Assembly (NCBI GenBank): GCA_029213265.1
Contig: JARGNG010000025.1
Coordinates: 1 to 64,000 of the forward strand
Reading direction: 5' to 3'
Source of the DNA: Verrucomicrobiales bacterium
GTDB lineage: Bacteria > Verrucomicrobiota > Verrucomicrobiia > Verrucomicrobiales > DEV007
Length of the DNA stretch: 64,000 nucleotides
Below, in pieces: positions 45,490 through 54,050 of this stretch. The stretch's first letter is position 1. Each line of letters opens with the position of its first letter. The position numbers and the translations under genes are program-made. The notes beneath the pieces were generated by a model. That model was not told the DNA's origin and did no database searches. It saw only the letters and a program-made list of their open reading frames with translations.

Positions 45490-45831
45490 TCACTTGGCCC
45501 GGCGAAAAAGATAGTGATTGTCCGCGGTGATTCCCACCAATGTCCATCCACCGTCTTTTTCGACTTCTGTAATGGTCCGGGGAAGCATGTTCACCTTGGC
45601 GATCTTATCGACCATCTCTTTCGGGAAATTGATTTCCCCTTCTTCCGTCACATCGAGCCCTTCCTCTTCGGCTATGGTGCGAAATCCGATCGCGTCCATT
45701 TGCGGTGCATTGAGGGCTTTGTATTCATAAGATCCACCAGCACCGCCACCAAGGAGGCCGAGGCTGGCGAGAAGGTTTACGATACACACGAGCAGGATTG
45801 TTGCCAAAAGGGCGATTACAGTATTCTTCAT
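45490..45831 (-). CDS. Small membrane-anchored protein, unknown
   Basis: A 113-residue protein with one N-terminal membrane anchor (MKNTVIALLATILLVCIVNL) and a soluble domain of about 85 residues (GGSYEYKALNAPQMDAIGFR, FPKEMVDKIAKVNMLPRTIT, GGWTLVGITADNHYLFRRAK). The end resembles small verrucomicrobial proteins with a GWxL(V/I)G...YLFRR motif. I chose the ATG at 45831, since the longer frame to 46068 lacks a sensible N-terminus. A clear terminator follows. Function unknown. Confidence 0.75.
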   Translation of the reverse strand: MKNTVIALLATILLVCIVNLLASLGLLGGGAGGSYEYKALNAPQMDAIGFRTIAEEEGLDVTEEGEINFPKEMVDKIAKVNMLPRTITEVEKDGGWTLVGITADNHYLFRRAK

Positions 45832-45902
45832 AAATAAGGAGGGGGATTTTGTACTTTTCGGAGGAGAGAAACAACAACAGAATTGCAGATCGTTGTAAAG
45901 AC

Positions 45903-46628
45903 TTACTGCGATCGTGCAAGGGAATAAGCGTCGCAGAAGACCTTCATGGTCAAAGAATGGTCGGAAAAGTCGGGAAGAAGAGCATCCGGCTCCGCCTTTT
46001 CCAACTCTTCGCGGGAAACTGTCCCGGTAGCAACGGCAATGACTTTTGCCCCGCAGGCACGGGCACATCGAACATCCTTTACCGTATCGCCGATCACAAT
46101 CACTTGATCCATGTGGAACTGCCGACCGGTGAAACGCTCCGCCCGTTGAATCGCAATGGGACCGAGGTGATTCCGATCATGGTGATCATCACCGAAGGCG
46201 CCAAAGGAAAAATGAGAGTCGAGTCCGAAGTGTCTTAGTTTCATTCTCGCTCCGATCTCTGCATTCCCAGTGAGTAATGCAGACACCTGATCGGGGAACT
46301 CCTCTTTCAGCGTATCCAGTAATTCGGGAACTCCGGGAAGAACGCGCCCGATTCCCCGTTCTCCATGATCCTTCAACTGTTGCTCCAGCGCTGCGGAGTA
46401 GGATTCATAAAAGCGTTCTCGATGAGACGCATGATCCTCGATTTCAAAATGCCCGAAGAGAAAGGCGACGACACTACCATCGGTAGCACCTCCCAAATCG
46501 AGAGGAGGAAACGGACGATCAACGCGATCCGGAAAGGCTTCGAATAATCCCGCTTCCAACGAGGACAAGCCCGCTCCCTCTGTATCAATCAGCGTACCGT
46601 CGATATCAAAAAGAAGAAGGGCCTTCAC
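45903..46628 (-). CDS. HAD-superfamily phosphatase
   Basis: A 241-residue HAD-IA hydrolase: motif I LLLFDIDGTLIDTEGAG, motif II VSALLTGNAEIG (Thr), motif III around Arg/Lys in GPIAIQRAERF, motif IV VIVIGDTVKDVRCARACGAK. Start codon is GTG at 46628. It follows infC by 43 bases on the same strand, a place where rpmI and rplT usually lie. Phosphoglycolate-like phosphatase is possible; the substrate is unknown. Confidence 0.85.
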   Translation of the reverse strand: MKALLLFDIDGTLIDTEGAGLSSLEAGLFEAFPDRVDRPFPPLDLGGATDGSVVAFLFGHFEIEDHASHRERFYESYSAALEQQLKDHGERGIGRVLPGVPELLDTLKEEFPDQVSALLTGNAEIGARMKLRHFGLDSHFSFGAFGDDHHDRNHLGPIAIQRAERFTGRQFHMDQVIVIGDTVKDVRCARACGAKVIAVATGTVSREELEKAEPDALLPDFSDHSLTMKVFCDAYSLARSQ

Positions 46629-46671
46629 TCGGAAATGGGAGGTGGCTCAGAAGAGCCGATTGGAGAAACTC

Positions 46672-47397
46672 TCAGGAAGATTTTTCCTCTTCGGATCCTT
46701 CTGCAGAATCGTCCGCGGGAGTATCTTCCGATTCTTCCTTCGAATCATCGCCTGTGATCTCGACATCATCCTCATCATGAGGATCCTCATCCTCGTGTTC
46801 GGCGTGAGCTGCCTCGACCTCTTCCATATCGAAGTCTTCATCATCAGGACGGAACTTTCGCTTTTGCTTCTCTTTGGGAAGAGGTGAAAGCATCATGAGG
46901 ATGTTTCGATTGTTCAGCTTGGGCTCGAGATCGCAGTTCCCCATCGTGGAGAGGTCCTCTTTCACCTTCTTCATCAGTTCAAATCCGAGTTCCTTGTGCG
47001 CCATCTGACGACCGCGAAACTGAAGCTGGATACGAACTTTGAAACCGGCTGAGAGGAAGTCTTCCGCATGCATCAATTTGATGCCGTAGTCATGCGGTCC
47101 GATATTCACGCGGAATTTCACTTCCTTCTCGCGCTTCTTCGGCTTGTCCGCCTTCTTCTGCTTGGACTGCTCATACTTGTACTTGCCGTAATCGACAATA
47201 CGACATACCGGAGGCCGCGCGTGAGGCGCGATTTCAACGAGGTCGAGTCCCAACTCTTTCGCCTTTTTCAAGGCTTTGTGAGTTGGCAGAACGACGTTGT
47301 GTTCTCCGTAGATGACACGAATTTCGGGGGCCCGAATTCGGTCGTTTACCCGCGTGCGTGGTTCACGCGGCTTTCGTCTCATGGGTCTCTTAGCTAT
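46672..47397 (-). CDS. infC: Translation initiation factor IF-3, probable AUA start
   Basis: IF-3 of 236 residues from the first ATG (47382), or 241 from an ATA at 47397. Both domains are present: N-terminal RVNDRIRAPEIRVIYGEHNV ... YGKYKYEQSKQKK, C-terminal EVKFRVNIGPHDYGIKLMHA ... FRGRQMAHKELGFELM. A strong GGAGGT lies six bases upstream of ATA at 47397, but 21 bases from the ATG, so ATA (MAKRPM) is the likely start. E. coli infC uses AUU, which lets IF-3 repress itself; AUA here would serve the same purpose. The C-terminus has an unusual acidic tail of about 55 residues (HAEHEDEDPHDEDDVEITGD). It lies downstream of thrS, the conserved order, but rpmI/rplT do not follow. Confidence 0.93.
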   Translation of the reverse strand: MAKRPMRRKPREPRTRVNDRIRAPEIRVIYGEHNVVLPTHKALKKAKELGLDLVEIAPHARPPVCRIVDYGKYKYEQSKQKKADKPKKREKEVKFRVNIGPHDYGIKLMHAEDFLSAGFKVRIQLQFRGRQMAHKELGFELMKKVKEDLSTMGNCDLEPKLNNRNILMMLSPLPKEKQKRKFRPDDEDFDMEEVEAAHAEHEDEDPHDEDDVEITGDDSKEESEDTPADDSAEGSEEEKSS

Positions 47398-47557
47398 GGC
47401 AGTACCTCCAATGGGGATGGGTTGTCAATTTGACGGGCATCTTCCCGGAATAAGGGAAGATAAAATTCTTGAGAAAGCTTCGCCGGAAACGGCGTTGACA
47501 GGAAAGCGAATGAGGGATTCGCATCTGACCCGGAGCAGTGCTGGTGTCGCAATCCGG

Positions 47558-49453
47558 TCATAAACTACGAGAGCGAATCTCTGCGACAACCTTGTCGCGA
47601 AACTCACTAACACCGAGGGCACCTTCGTCGCCCCGATCACGATGACGCACCGATACCTGTCTGGATTCCTGTTCTTTCGCTCCGATAAGTAACATATAGG
47701 GAATCCTGTCGAGCTGGGCAAGCCGAATTTTCGCACCCACCTTCTCATCCGCGTCGTCGACAGTAACGCGGACGCCAGCTTCGCGGAGCTCGTCATAGAC
47801 TCCTTTGGCGACATCGACGAATTTTTCCGAGATCGGCAGAATGCGCACCTGCTCGGGCGAAAGCCAGGTCGGGAACTTTCCGGCAAAGTGCTCAATGAGA
47901 ACGCCAACAAAGCGCTCCATCGAACCGAAAGGCGCCCGGTGAATCATAACAGGGCGATGAGACGCATTGTCCGATCCAATGTATTCCAGGCCAAATCGCT
48001 CCGGCAGGTTGTAATCCACCTGGACGGTTCCCAACTGCCACTCGCGGCCAATCACGTCTTTCACGACGAAGTCAATCTTCGGCCCGTAGAAAGCCGCTTC
48101 ACCCGGCTCCTCCGCAAATTCCGTCCCCAAAGTGGCAGCAGCTTCACGAAGGGCCTGCTCAGCCTTGTCCCATTTTTCGGCATCGCCGACATACTTGGTG
48201 GAATCCGGATCCCGCAATCCGACGCGAACCCGGTAGTCTTCCATCCCGAGGGTTCCGAGAACAATCTTCACCAGTTCGAGGCAGCCCATGACTTCCTCTT
48301 TCACCTGATCTTCGGTGCAGAAAATGTGGGCATCGTCCTGCGTGAATCCCCGAACGCGGGTCATTCCACCCAGTTCGCCCGACTGCTCCCAGCGGTACAC
48401 CGTGCCAAACTCGGCCAGGCGGACGGGCAGATCACGGTAGCTGTGATGGTTGCTCTGGAAAATCTTGATGTGATGCGGGCAGTTCATCGGCTTCAGCAAA
48501 AAGCCGGCGACTTCTCCCGATTCAAGCTGATTGGTCAATTCGCCACAAGTGCACCCCTCGTCGGCGAGCGCCTTCATCGCCTCGCGCTCGGGCAGAGGCG
48601 GAAACTGAGAATCGGCGTAGTAAGGGAAATGTCCCGAAGTGCGGTACAAATCGAGCTTTCCGATGTGCGGAGTGAACACCTGACTGTATCCCTGACGATC
48701 GAGGTGCTCCCCGATAAAATTTTGCAGCTCCTGACGCACCACGGCACCGTTTGGTTTCCAGAGAACCAATCCCTGTCCGACCGCTTCATCGATGTGAAAG
48801 AGGTCGAGCTCTTTGCCAATCTTCCGGTGATCGCGCTGGCGGGCCTGCTCGACCTGTTCGAGATGCTCAGCCAGCTGCGTTTTGTTTTTGAACGCCGTTC
48901 CGTAGACCCGTTGCAACTGAGGGTTGGCCGCATCGCCTTTGTAAAAAGCACTCGCTACGCTCAATACCTTGAACGCCTTGCAGTTCCCCGTCCGCGGCAC
49001 ATGAGGCCCCGCGCAAAGATCCCAGAAATCCCCGTTCTTGTAGATCGAGATTTCCTCGTCTTCGGGAATGTCGTTGAGAAGATCGATCTTGAAAACGCTC
49101 TCCACGTCCCGTTCTCCCAGCGCGGCGAGTCGGCCGCTTTTCGCGAGGGCAAGCGCTTCGTCGCGGGAAACCGTGATACGTTCGAAGGTCTGATTTTCTT
49201 TCACCACCTTCTTCATTTCCGCCTCAATCTGTTCGAAGTCCTCCGGAGTGATGCGGTGCTCGAGATCCACGTCGTAGTAAAATCCGTGCACTCCTTCGAG
49301 GAGTGGTGGTCCGTAGGCAAACTGGGAATCCGGCCAGAGCTTGGCAATCGCCGTGGCAAGGACATGTGCCGTCGAGTGACGGATGCGCTCAAGCTCCGAC
49401 ATCTGATCGCGCTCTTCGAGCGTCTTTCGCTGATTCTCCTGAGTTTCCGGCAT
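47558..49453 (-). CDS. thrS: Threonyl-tRNA synthetase without TGS domain
   Basis: A 631-residue class-II synthetase. Editing domain: HSTAH at 26-30 and CAGPHVPRTG; catalytic core: PMNCPHHIKIF, VYRWEQSGELGGMTRVRGFT, QDDAHIFC, YGPKIDFVVKDVIGREWQLG, HRAPFGSMERFVGVLIEHF; anticodon domain: LSPEQVRILPISEKFVDVAK. The usual 60-residue N-terminal TGS domain is absent: the editing domain begins within 25 residues of the ATG at 49453, and sequence upstream (to 49582) is not TGS-like. TGS-less ThrRS enzymes are known in other bacteria. It follows tRNA-Pro by about 200 bases and precedes infC by 160 bases. I see no T-box motif in its leader. Confidence 0.95.
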   Translation of the reverse strand: MPETQENQRKTLEERDQMSELERIRHSTAHVLATAIAKLWPDSQFAYGPPLLEGVHGFYYDVDLEHRITPEDFEQIEAEMKKVVKENQTFERITVSRDEALALAKSGRLAALGERDVESVFKIDLLNDIPEDEEISIYKNGDFWDLCAGPHVPRTGNCKAFKVLSVASAFYKGDAANPQLQRVYGTAFKNKTQLAEHLEQVEQARQRDHRKIGKELDLFHIDEAVGQGLVLWKPNGAVVRQELQNFIGEHLDRQGYSQVFTPHIGKLDLYRTSGHFPYYADSQFPPLPEREAMKALADEGCTCGELTNQLESGEVAGFLLKPMNCPHHIKIFQSNHHSYRDLPVRLAEFGTVYRWEQSGELGGMTRVRGFTQDDAHIFCTEDQVKEEVMGCLELVKIVLGTLGMEDYRVRVGLRDPDSTKYVGDAEKWDKAEQALREAAATLGTEFAEEPGEAAFYGPKIDFVVKDVIGREWQLGTVQVDYNLPERFGLEYIGSDNASHRPVMIHRAPFGSMERFVGVLIEHFAGKFPTWLSPEQVRILPISEKFVDVAKGVYDELREAGVRVTVDDADEKVGAKIRLAQLDRIPYMLLIGAKEQESRQVSVRHRDRGDEGALGVSEFRDKVVAEIRSRSL

Positions 49454-49651
49454 GGTGGCAGTAGGTGGGGGCACCTCTACAAAAATAGAACAAGACCGCG
49501 AGGTAGAGCCTTTAGAAAAGATCGGCTCTCTTGACCTTCGACTGGATTGAATTCGCTTCGCTCCATCTGTCTCCGCCTGCAAGCAGGCTCCGGCTCGAAC
49601 AAGTTTTCATCCAGTTGTTTCCTGGTTCCTTTTTCGCTTCGTTCAAAAGTA

Positions 49652-49725
49652 TCGGGATGACTGGATTCGAACCAGCGACCTCCTGGTCCCAAACCAGGCG
49701 CACTACCAAGCTGTGCTACATCCCG
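49652..49725 (-). tRNA. tRNA-Pro (TGG)
   Basis: A 74-base cloverleaf. Acceptor CGGGATG pairs with CATCCCG, then discriminator A. Anticodon stem-loop is CCTGG-TTTGGGA-CCAGG with anticodon TGG. The T arm is GCTGGTTCGAATCCAGT. CCA is not encoded. Located upstream of thrS on the same strand. Confidence 0.95.
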
Positions 49726-49823
49726 TCCTTCAAACGTGAGGACGCCCAACTTCGGCCTTTTGTTCACGGTTTCAAGGGAGAAATCACCTCGAATGAATAA
49801 TAAAAAGGAAGCGGCAAAATCGA

Positions 49824-49863
49824 CCCCCAACCCTGTTGAATTGGGGGGAGAACCCTGTTGAAT
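49824..49863. repeat. Direct repeat AACCCTGTTGAAT with an overlapping hairpin
   Basis: AACCCTGTTGAAT occurs at 49829-49841 and again at 49851-49863, 22 bases apart. The first copy lies in a hairpin in which CCCCCAA (49824-49830) pairs with TTGGGGG (49841-49847). It lies 120 bases upstream of the small Cys-rich gene and may be an operator or regulatory RNA element. The same core AACCCTGTT occurs at 35387 in front of gyrB. Otherwise I see nothing in the 49726-49984 gap. Confidence 0.45.
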
Positions 49864-49984
49864 CGGATCGAGCGAGAAGTGCTGCGGGAAAAAGTGAACC
49901 TTTTTTCAATCAGATTGACTCCCCCATCGATTCCCTTTTTGAACACGGCAACTGCCAACCCGAACTTAATCAGAAGCAACTACC

Positions 49985-50248
49985 ATGAAACATCTCATTC
50001 TCGCCATCCTCATCACCGGAGCCGCCTTTTTCACCGTAACCCCCGCCAGTGCCGGCTACTGCAAGCCCCAGCCCAAGTGCGCCCCGAAGGTTTACAAGAT
50101 CCGCACTTGCGAAATCGATCGCTGCAAGTATCGCAAATGGGCCTACGACCACTGCGGAAAGCGTTACAGCTACTGGGTAACGGTCATCACCTACAAGGAC
50201 TACTACTCCAACGGAAGCCACCGGATCTGGAAGAACACGATCAGCTGA
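49985..50248 (+). CDS. Small secreted Cys-rich protein
   Basis: An 87-residue protein with a signal peptide (MKHLILAILITGAAFFTVTP, cut near ASA-GY) and a basic 64-residue mature part rich in Tyr and Lys with five Cys (GYCKPQPKCAPKVYKIRTCE, DRCKYRKWAYDHCGKR). Not recognised. The odd Cys number leaves one unpaired unless it dimerises. It has its own intergenic leader with a direct repeat and a strong terminator, so it is a monocistronic unit. A structural or envelope role is likely, not shown. Confidence 0.75.
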   Translation: MKHLILAILITGAAFFTVTPASAGYCKPQPKCAPKVYKIRTCEIDRCKYRKWAYDHCGKRYSYWVTVITYKDYYSNGSHRIWKNTIS

Positions 50249-50273
50249 AACATCACTTTTTATCAGGGGAAAC

Positions 50274-50310
50274 AAATGGCCGGGCCTGCACTTCGCAGCC
50301 CGGTCATTTT
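50274..50310 (+). terminator. Intrinsic terminator of the small Cys-rich gene
   Basis: AAATGGCCGGGC (50274-50285) pairs with GCCCGGTCATTT (50298-50309), with one G-T wobble; TGC/GCA extends the stem into the loop. A TTTT run (50307-50310) closes it. It lies 26 bases past the stop. The remaining 50311-50533 stretch holds nothing I can call. Confidence 0.82.
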
Positions 50311-50533
50311 CCGTTGTAGGAAAAAACACCTCACGGATAGGCCAGAAGTCCCGCCTGCGCTGTGCTGACCTTCTTCAGCTTCCTTCTTCGATTCAACGAT
50401 CCGGAGTTTGGGCCTCCTGCCTTGCCCAGTCCAAGTTTCGTTCTGGCAGGCATCTCATCCGCCGCTCACAGCCCCCGTTGCGTGGCACCTTCACGCGGCT
50501 CCATCGGCTTATCAAATTGGTAAGAAAAGCACC

Positions 50534-53260
50534 CTACAGCTTCCGCACTTTCATATTGCGAAACCAGACCGGGTCCTGGTGATCCTGCAAAAGAATGGGT
50601 CCAGCCCAGCTACCGAAGCCTTCGTGCTTCTTGTATTTGCTCTTGGCGAAGCGCGCCTTCCAATCATCACTCCCCCACTCGACTGAAACGATTTTCTCCC
50701 CGTTGAGCCATTGTTCGATCAAGTTTCCTTTGACCCGAATCTTTGCCGAATTCCACTCTCCCACCGGATTGACCTTCTTATCGTCAGGTGCTGCGACGAG
50801 TTCGTAGAGAGAACCGGCACGATGGGTTGGTTTCTCATTGTCAGGGTGCTCTTCGTCATCGAGAACCTGGTATTCCAATCCAAGGCTTCCCCTGGTGCGG
50901 TATTTGACGCCGCTGTTACCCGCTTTTGAAATTTTCCATTCAAAGGTCAGCTCGAAATCCCCGTAGGATTCTTTGGTAACAATGTCTTTCCCTTTTCCAT
51001 ACCGGTGAACGACCCCGTCTTCGATCTTCCAGCCTTCTCCGACCGGCTTTCCGTCGACACGCTGCCAGAGGGAAAAATCTCCTGAAGCGAAGAGGTCCGT
51101 CGTTTTACCTTCGGATTCAGGGGATGGCGTCGGGGTGGCGTCTCCGCGTAGCTCCGCTTCCGTCCACGGAAGGAAACGTTGACTGTTTTCGGCACGAAAG
51201 GCTTTGACCTGATCGGCCTTGACCGCTTCCGCTTTGTTGCCCCAGGCACTGCGCACGTAAGTCAGGGTATCGGCGATCTGCTGATCGGTCAGGAACATGT
51301 GCGGCGGCATGATGGGAGGAACATTCTTAACCGTTTCACCATTCACCTTGATCGGACCCGTGAGTCCGTTCAGCGCGACAGCAATCATGACATTGGGTTC
51401 GCCGGAAACCCAATCACTCTTCACAAGGCTGGGAGCAATATTGATCATGCCCTTTCCGTGCGGCTGGTGACAGGCGGCGCAAAACTGGCTGTAGGTAGTG
51501 AGACCGGATACATAAGCCTTGTTCAAACCTTTGTCCTTCTTGACCCAGTCCGGCATCTTGTCTTTGTAGACAGAGGCAAAGCGATCGGGATACCCCTTCG
51601 TCGAAACCGTCTTCGCATACGACGAAAGGACGGAGACCTCTTTCCCTTCCAGTTTCTCCGCAGCCTCGGTGAACTCCTTCGGAAAAAGATTGGAGACCCC
51701 GCTCGTTTCGCCGGCAAGGCGTAGTGCGGTCAAATTTACGAACCAGTCATCATCGGAGAGATTGCGATCAATCACCTCTTTCTTCAGCGACTGAATCCCG
51801 GCGAGAGTCCACATCGCGTGGGCGCGACCATGAGAGGAACCATTCATCGCCACCTCGGTAATCGCGGGAAGAAGATCCTTCTTGTTGCCCTCCACGATCC
51901 GTTTCTGCGAAGCGAGACGCCACCAGAGATAGGGGTGCGACAAGCCGTCCACGAGATCCCCGGGGGCCTCTTCGGGCTTGTGATCCTCGGGCACGACACG
52001 CCAGATGCGCCCCTTTCCAATGAACTTGTCGAGCTCACGCTCTTCCGACTGGCGACGCAGGTAGCTGGTCAGGAAATTCTTATCCTGAATGATCCCGCGG
52101 TTCATGTCGACAATGTAGAGGCATCCGTCCGGACCGAAGGATCCGTTCACGGGACGAAACCGCTCGTCCGTGCTCGCGAGAAACTCCCGCTTGGTCCACT
52201 TCTTGTCGTCGTAGAGAAGATGCTCGTATTTCTTCGTGTCCGGCATTGGGGCGTCCGGCTTGAACGCTCCCACCGTGTTCGTTCCGGGGCTGAAACTGAA
52301 AACAACGCCTTCCCACTTCTCGCCAAAGGCTCCGTGGCTGTGGACCGCCAATCCACTGATGGAGGTCACGCTATTGATTCGACCGTCCTTCTGAATCATG
52401 CCCGGCTTGTAGGCCCGGTTCATTGCCGTATTGGTCCGAATCGCCCGAACCTCCTTGGTGTCCGCTTTGGGATCCCCATATTGCCGGTCGTAAATTTCGG
52501 AATCGGTGAAGAACCACGCACTGTTGGAGTTGTGATACAGCCGGCCGAACGCATCGGTCGACACCCCCCACTGTCCCCGGGACTTGGTCGCATCTACGAC
52601 AACCTGACCGGCCGCCCACTTGAGTCGACGCTCGGACTTGGAATTGTACATCCAGTTATCGATCGCGTAGTGAAGCCCGTTTTCGGCGTGTTCGATATTA
52701 CCCAAAGCAGCCTTGGCATATTCGACCATGGGTGTCTGCTTGTCGGCAACGAGGTCTCCGTCGGTGTCTTCGCAGAAAACAAGGTTTCCATCCCCAAGAG
52801 CGACGAGCGCGCCTCCTTCGACGATGGAAAGGCTGCGGGGGTTAAGCACCTGATCGAGAAAAGTTGTCGCCTTGTCCATCCGACCATCGCCATCGGTGTC
52901 TTCCAACACCTGCACCCGGCTGATCGGATCATGATCGTTGGAGCCGTCGGCATCCATCATGTAGGACTGGAATTCACAGACCCAGAGACGGCCCTCCATG
53001 TCGAACTCGGCAAAGACCGGATCTTTGATCATGGGCGCAGCCGCCACCAGTTCGATTCGAAATCCGGGCGCGATCTTGAAGGTCATCGCAGTTTCCTCGG
53101 GCTCAAGAAAGGGAGCGGGGTCAGGAGCCCACTTTCTCCAGTTTGTGGAATTGAGAAGTTCTTTCTCTTTTTCCTTCTTGTCACCGTTCTGGGCTGCCAC
53201 AAAAGAGGGGAGCAAGGTGACCAGCACGAGGAGGGGTAAGGTTCGCGTAAACAACTTCAT
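50534..53260 (-). CDS. PVC-type dehydrogenase/cytochrome c with C-terminal DUF1080 domain
   Basis: A 908-residue secreted protein. Signal peptide MKLFTRTLPLLVLVTLLPSF supports the ATG at 53260. Residues about 50-440 are a beta-propeller dehydrogenase (IAPGFRIELVAAAPMIKDPV, FAEFDMEGRLWVCEFQSYMM, VLEDTDGDGRMDK, NGSFGPDGCLYIVDMNRG). Helical repeats follow; a heme-c site CAACH is at about residue 593 (FCAACHQPHGKGMINIAPSL, MPPHMFLTDQQIADTLTYVR). Residues about 715-908 are a DUF1080/3-keto-disaccharide hydrolase domain (GWKIEDGVVHRYGKGKDIVT, YGDFELTFEWKISKAGNSGV, WNSAKIRVKGNLIEQWLNGE). The pairing suggests oxidation of a sugar to a 3-keto form and its cleavage by one protein in the periplasm. Single gene. 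Confidence 0.9.
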   Translation of the reverse strand: MKLFTRTLPLLVLVTLLPSFVAAQNGDKKEKEKELLNSTNWRKWAPDPAPFLEPEETAMTFKIAPGFRIELVAAAPMIKDPVFAEFDMEGRLWVCEFQSYMMDADGSNDHDPISRVQVLEDTDGDGRMDKATTFLDQVLNPRSLSIVEGGALVALGDGNLVFCEDTDGDLVADKQTPMVEYAKAALGNIEHAENGLHYAIDNWMYNSKSERRLKWAAGQVVVDATKSRGQWGVSTDAFGRLYHNSNSAWFFTDSEIYDRQYGDPKADTKEVRAIRTNTAMNRAYKPGMIQKDGRINSVTSISGLAVHSHGAFGEKWEGVVFSFSPGTNTVGAFKPDAPMPDTKKYEHLLYDDKKWTKREFLASTDERFRPVNGSFGPDGCLYIVDMNRGIIQDKNFLTSYLRRQSEERELDKFIGKGRIWRVVPEDHKPEEAPGDLVDGLSHPYLWWRLASQKRIVEGNKKDLLPAITEVAMNGSSHGRAHAMWTLAGIQSLKKEVIDRNLSDDDWFVNLTALRLAGETSGVSNLFPKEFTEAAEKLEGKEVSVLSSYAKTVSTKGYPDRFASVYKDKMPDWVKKDKGLNKAYVSGLTTYSQFCAACHQPHGKGMINIAPSLVKSDWVSGEPNVMIAVALNGLTGPIKVNGETVKNVPPIMPPHMFLTDQQIADTLTYVRSAWGNKAEAVKADQVKAFRAENSQRFLPWTEAELRGDATPTPSPESEGKTTDLFASGDFSLWQRVDGKPVGEGWKIEDGVVHRYGKGKDIVTKESYGDFELTFEWKISKAGNSGVKYRTRGSLGLEYQVLDDEEHPDNEKPTHRAGSLYELVAAPDDKKVNPVGEWNSAKIRVKGNLIEQWLNGEKIVSVEWGSDDWKARFAKSKYKKHEGFGSWAGPILLQDHQDPVWFRNMKVRKL

Positions 53261-53533
53261 AAGAATAGGAAAGGGAAGGAAGACAGCCCGATACTTTGAT
53301 TTCATCAGGCAGGAGGGAACAGAACGACAATATTTGAATACGTCAATCTACCCGAAAAAGGGACCCTTTTCTTCCTGCAAAAGGGCGTTTTCGGGTTCGC
53401 GATCGCCTCGCTCGCTCGAAAAGTCGGCCAAAACAAGTCTTCAGCCCGATCTTTCAGAATCGTGTTGCCAACAGGATTCGTGAAAAGTTTGCGAAGCGAA
53501 CCAAACCCTTGACTGCCCTCCCCTCGAAACGAC

Positions 53534-53605
53534 TATCCCCGACAGGAATCGAACCTGTATCTAAGGTTTAGGAAACCCTTGTTCTATCCGTTGAACTACG
53601 GGGAC
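53534..53605 (-). tRNA. tRNA-Arg (CCT)
   Basis: A 72-base cloverleaf. Acceptor GTCCCCG pairs with CGGGGAT (first pair G-T), then discriminator A. Anticodon stem-loop is AGGGT-TTCCTAA-ACCTT with anticodon CCT. T arm ACAGGTTCGATTCCTGT. CCA is not encoded. Confidence 0.93.
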
Positions 53606-54050
53606 AAATAACGCGGGAAATTACACCGGAAGTCGCCAGCCTCAAGCTTCACTTGCTCCCCTTGCCGCAAAATGGGAGGATCAGGGGACGCGAACCGTAT
53701 TTCGTACTCGACTGCATCGCCGGAGAAAGAAACTCCTTTGTCTCACTGACTGAGGGATTCTGCTGCCCTGCATCCGATTTCGCCGGAAGTTCCCATACAT
53801 CCCGAAGCGCATCGTCCTTCTCAAGATCCCCCGCGACCCGACGAAGATCGCGTCCCCCTTCGTGGCTCCTCCCGGGTCCGGCACCACTTCACTCCCCCCC
53901 GTCAGTCACATTGCCCACCCTTCAACCCGGGGCGCGACGCACGGTGCGGACGCCTGCGGTTGTATTTTCCAGCTTTGCAACTGCCACCTCCTCCTCCGCT
54001 AAGAACTCCTTGAAAAAGAAAATTCCTACCAGTTATTTTAAAGAACATTT
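53606..54050. other. Gene-free stretch, possible decayed sequence
   Basis: No convincing gene. On the minus strand one frame reads openly from about 53878 to a TGA-side end near 53645 (LEKDDALRDVWELPAKSDAG, then KYGSRPLILPFCGKGSK) but has no sensible start codon and no upstream coding sequence. It may be the C-terminal remnant of a lost gene. It separates tRNA-Arg from the AT-richer gene at 54051. Confidence 0.3.

Noticed and set aside
49454..49651. T-box leader of thrS
   Set aside because: No AGGGTGGNACCGCG-like antiterminator was seen; only a short GCCTGC/GCAGGC palindrome at 49575-49588.
52000..53240. Long plus-strand open frame opposite the second PVC cytochrome
   Set aside because: It is a shadow frame: the minus-strand protein has signal peptide, heme site and DUF1080 domain, while the plus-strand translation has no domain.
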